DNA of 64,000 nucleotides from Bacteroidales bacterium (GTDB lineage Bacteria > Bacteroidota > Bacteroidia > Bacteroidales > F082), in the NCBI GenBank assembly GCA_024400455.1, contig JAKSMU010000002.1, positions 216,039-280,038 of the forward strand. Reading direction: 5' to 3'. Positions 62,701-64,000 of this stretch are shown one piece after another (positions within the stretch are counted from its first letter, which is position 1; each line of letters begins with the position of its first letter). A model generated the notes under the pieces. That model worked only from the letters and a program-made list of their open reading frames with translations, ran no database searches and was not told where the DNA came from. A program made the position numbers and the translations under genes.

Positions 62701-64000
62701 AGCGTTACACTGAGATGGACGCTGCCGAACTTCACGACTGAATATCGTCTCCGTTTCGGCACCGACTACTACTGCACTGAAACCCTTGTCGACTGGACAA
62801 CCGACCTTGCTACCAGCTACACTGTTACCGACCTCTTCAACAACTCCAACTACTTCTGGAGAGTCGACGTCCGCAACAGTAGTTGCGAGACCTTAGGTCA
62901 GGTCTGGGGCTTCACCACACACATGAATGCTCCTACCAACCTGCATGCAACCAACGCCAACGGCATCAACATCTACGAAGGCGAAGCCCTCAACCTGGCT
63001 TGGACAGCCATCCAGGACCGCACCTTCCGCCAGTACAATGTCTACATGAACGGTGAACTCATCGGCAGCACGCCACTCAACAGCAATACCACCACCTTCA
63101 CCGTCGATCCATTGGACTACAACATGGAAGGCTATGTGTTCAACGTCACAGCCCTCTACGACGAAGGCGAATCAGCATTCAGCAACGACCTTTACATCAA
63201 CGTGTCAGGCGAAGGCGAAGTCGACGGCTACGTCTACGAACAGGACGGCATCACCGGCATCGCTGGCGCCACCGTCACCAAGAACGGCACCGACGAATAC
63301 GGCCGTAACCACACCTACACCTTCACCACCGACGCCAACGGTCACTACCACGGCGCTATGCTGGCTGGTGAATACAACGGCGTGGCTTCATGCGCTGGCT
63401 ATGTTGAAGTTGTTTATGAAAACAACCCATTCGAAATCGTCTACGGCGAAGTCACTCCAGACATCAACTATGTGATGGACGAAGTGTTCGCACCAGTCGG
63501 CGAAGTCATCGCAGAATACTATCCAGATCCAGAAGATCCGGAAAGCCCATACGTAAAGGTTTACTGGGGCTGGAACATCATGAGCGCCATGATCGAAGAC
63601 TTCGAGACCGGCGACTTCTCACAGTACGAATGGAACATTCCTGCACAGTATCCGTTTGAAATCACCACCAACAACCCATACGAAGGCACCTACTGCATGC
63701 AGTCGACCAACTACAACGTGGCTTCTTCAACCTCATCAATCGATGTGAACGTTGAAATCCCACGCGATGGCCTGATGAGCTTCTACAAGAGAATCTCTTG
63801 CGAAAGCAGCTTCGATAACGGTTACTTCTACATTGACGGCGTCCAGATGGGCAGCTTCACCGGCACCAGCGGCTGGGGCGTTAAGGAAGTCGCAGTCACT
63901 GCAGGCACTCACAACTTCAAGTGGGCCTACACGAAGGACAGCTCAGTCAACTCAGGCGAAGACCGCTTCTTCATCGACTACATCGACTTCATCCACGATG
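59797..64000 (+). CDS. Very large secreted adhesin with GLUG repeats (5' part, runs off the window)
   Basis: At least 1401 codons are open from the ATG at 59797 to the window end. Order: signal peptide (1-24, ends LAKA), a beta-sandwich N-terminal domain, an FnIII-like module (about 200-300), five GLUG-type repeats (GGIAGE, GGILGL, GGIVGE, GGITGY, GGIVGW; about 405-550), a choice-of-anchor-D-like domain (about 700-790), FnIII-like modules (about 960-1130), a carboxypeptidase-regulatory or CnaB-like domain (about 1140-1220), and an anchor-J/cleaved-adhesin-like domain to the end. This pattern matches HagA- or gingipain-type surface adhesins; a T9SS tail would be expected beyond 64000. Codon choice shifts in the later modules toward a more uniform C-ending set, as in recently duplicated repeats. 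Confidence 0.88.
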   Translation, partial: MRKSIFTLILSLLVGFLAPGLAKADVIIGDGTNSDRSIPFDVYYYNSWQESVYLAEEIGGPCVINSIAWYCDYASSLSCSDLRIYFGEVEKEGFASDSNEWTPAEDLVLVYSHATTLGTSTGWQVFTLDTPFYYDGNDNLAIAVARRSSSYSSSMKWRYTYHVARTNTRHSDSDASVAQHPGLIDGSTTGKVPNIKLGTSAYNPTGCIKPISAMQTRGTVSSATISWVPFPGTNNFDVYVSLDGTVPGRNTTPTASNVTGTSYTFYNLNPSSGYMAYVRASQNGQHSAWRSVSVATRLDIAGEGTALNPYMIRTLDDMNALDAAVTANYPTQGKHFLLMNDIEGVTNPIGDGDHWFQGEFDGNGKTLDLNMLSYDSHTAVFASLGPGANIHDLTVTGSMKAYGKYNGGIAGEVDVTETFDFSPVIIDNCVCNLSTFIAGANYTGGILGLQDVGSGVEHIQHTPVIVSNCVNYAYVNVTSYDYVGGIVGELGGRGVIDNCINYGEVKGDYYVGGITGYTRYYGVVTNCGNHGTINGSLRVGGIVGWQKGGSTCNSYNVGSVTGSTQCGGACGYIQAANTTDSYVELRNNYNAGTVSGQAALFGDVEITDANGIYTDANYYKAGTHSTPYVSSSTYNFASYANHLSSFTQNGTTCTLASAGFGGSTNLLAALNAWRDQDAEAYNLWYEDTYMNNAGLPWFKEPVAPGLIVEPNPVAMGDRPIGAWMHPVEVALYNNSGEVVSINGIDFENNNFYVNETGFTQPFTMNPYERVILNIGHNVEATPEAGEVTDNLVVDYVNRIAIITPITGNAYTPEIPDVVEMPQVVTSFPYVTTQETSTIYDNYYLPGQNFDGPDAVYKLVITEEMNLNAAITEGEQAKLALYAEDFGGEPGPGLYNFISNPFEGTDEYPVSNGGDDPITNMTLTPGTYYLVASSRSYDFTLEINADALPCPEQALDPEPGDDTDGIDPASVTLRWTLPNFTTEYRLRFGTDYYCTETLVDWTTDLATSYTVTDLFNNSNYFWRVDVRNSSCETLGQVWGFTTHMNAPTNLHATNANGINIYEGEALNLAWTAIQDRTFRQYNVYMNGELIGSTPLNSNTTTFTVDPLDYNMEGYVFNVTALYDEGESAFSNDLYINVSGEGEVDGYVYEQDGITGIAGATVTKNGTDEYGRNHTYTFTTDANGHYHGAMLAGEYNGVASCAGYVEVVYENNPFEIVYGEVTPDINYVMDEVFAPVGEVIAEYYPDPEDPESPYVKVYWGWNIMSAMIEDFETGDFSQYEWNIPAQYPFEITTNNPYEGTYCMQSTNYNVASSTSSIDVNVEIPRDGLMSFYKRISCESSFDNGYFYIDGVQMGSFTGTSGWGVKEVAVTAGTHNFKWAYTKDSSVNSGEDRFFIDYIDFIHD

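Overview
The window comes from a Bacteroidota chromosome, most likely an anaerobic, host- or gut-associated member of the Bacteroidales. It carries a complete porPKLMN block and porW of the type IX secretion system (T9SS), several secreted proteins with T9SS C-terminal sorting tails, DUF4270 and DUF4249-like lipoproteins, a bactofilin, a B12-dependent methylmalonyl-CoA mutase with its MeaB chaperone, an Fe/Mn superoxide dismutase and a hybrid-cluster protein. About 20 promoters with the Bacteroidota -7 element TAnnTTTG (seen as CAAAnnTA when the gene is on the minus strand) agree with this. No tRNA, rRNA or CRISPR array was recognised.

Layout. 1-8.2 kb: end of map, a T9SS-sorted nuclease, two related small lipoproteins, rlmI, and two tandem Omp28-like T9SS cargo proteins. 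8.2-17.3 kb: sod, hcp, glnA, an AAA/DUF4143 ATPase, a 78-aa protein, glmS and meaB. 17.4-27.4 kb: a GT5-only glycogen synthase homologue, a DUF4270 lipoprotein, a cyclophilin, pheS, then envelope proteins (small porin-like protein, M28 peptidase, SHOCT lipoprotein, TonB-type receptor, lipoprotein). 27.5-31.7 kb: mutA-mutB. 31.7-41.8 kb: a minus-strand run of lipoprotein, rpmF-yceD, S41 protease-fabD-BI-1 (1-nt overlaps), folE, bactofilin, porW and a Ser/Thr kinase. 41.9-47.1 kb: an orphan sorting-tail remnant, groES-groEL, an M23 peptidase and rseP. 47.2-53.3 kb: porP-porK-porL-porM-porN. 59.8 kb to the end: the 5' 1401 codons of a very large surface adhesin.

The accessory part is 53.3-59.3 kb. 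It is a compact, partly decayed cassette: two DUF6266-type proteins, a small HTH protein, a membrane/coiled-coil protein, an N-acetylmuramoyl-L-alanine amidase and a spanin-like protein on the minus strand. These face the remnant of a plus-strand VirE/DUF3987-like gene, with a 240-bp AT-rich control region full of TGACAAA repeats between the two arms. A RhuM-PLD fusion gene and a type III restriction-enzyme fragment have been added. Between the cassette genes lies a repeated element of about 146 bp made of two abutting bulged hairpins whose tetraloops (AACC and GGTT) are complementary; one copy has just been tandemly duplicated in a perfect 174-bp unit.

How the genes work together: mutAB and meaB interconvert succinyl-CoA and methylmalonyl-CoA; PorKLMN, PorP and PorW export the tailed cargo proteins; hcp and sod handle nitrosative and oxidative stress; groESL, the cyclophilin, the S41 protease and RseP cover protein folding and envelope quality control.
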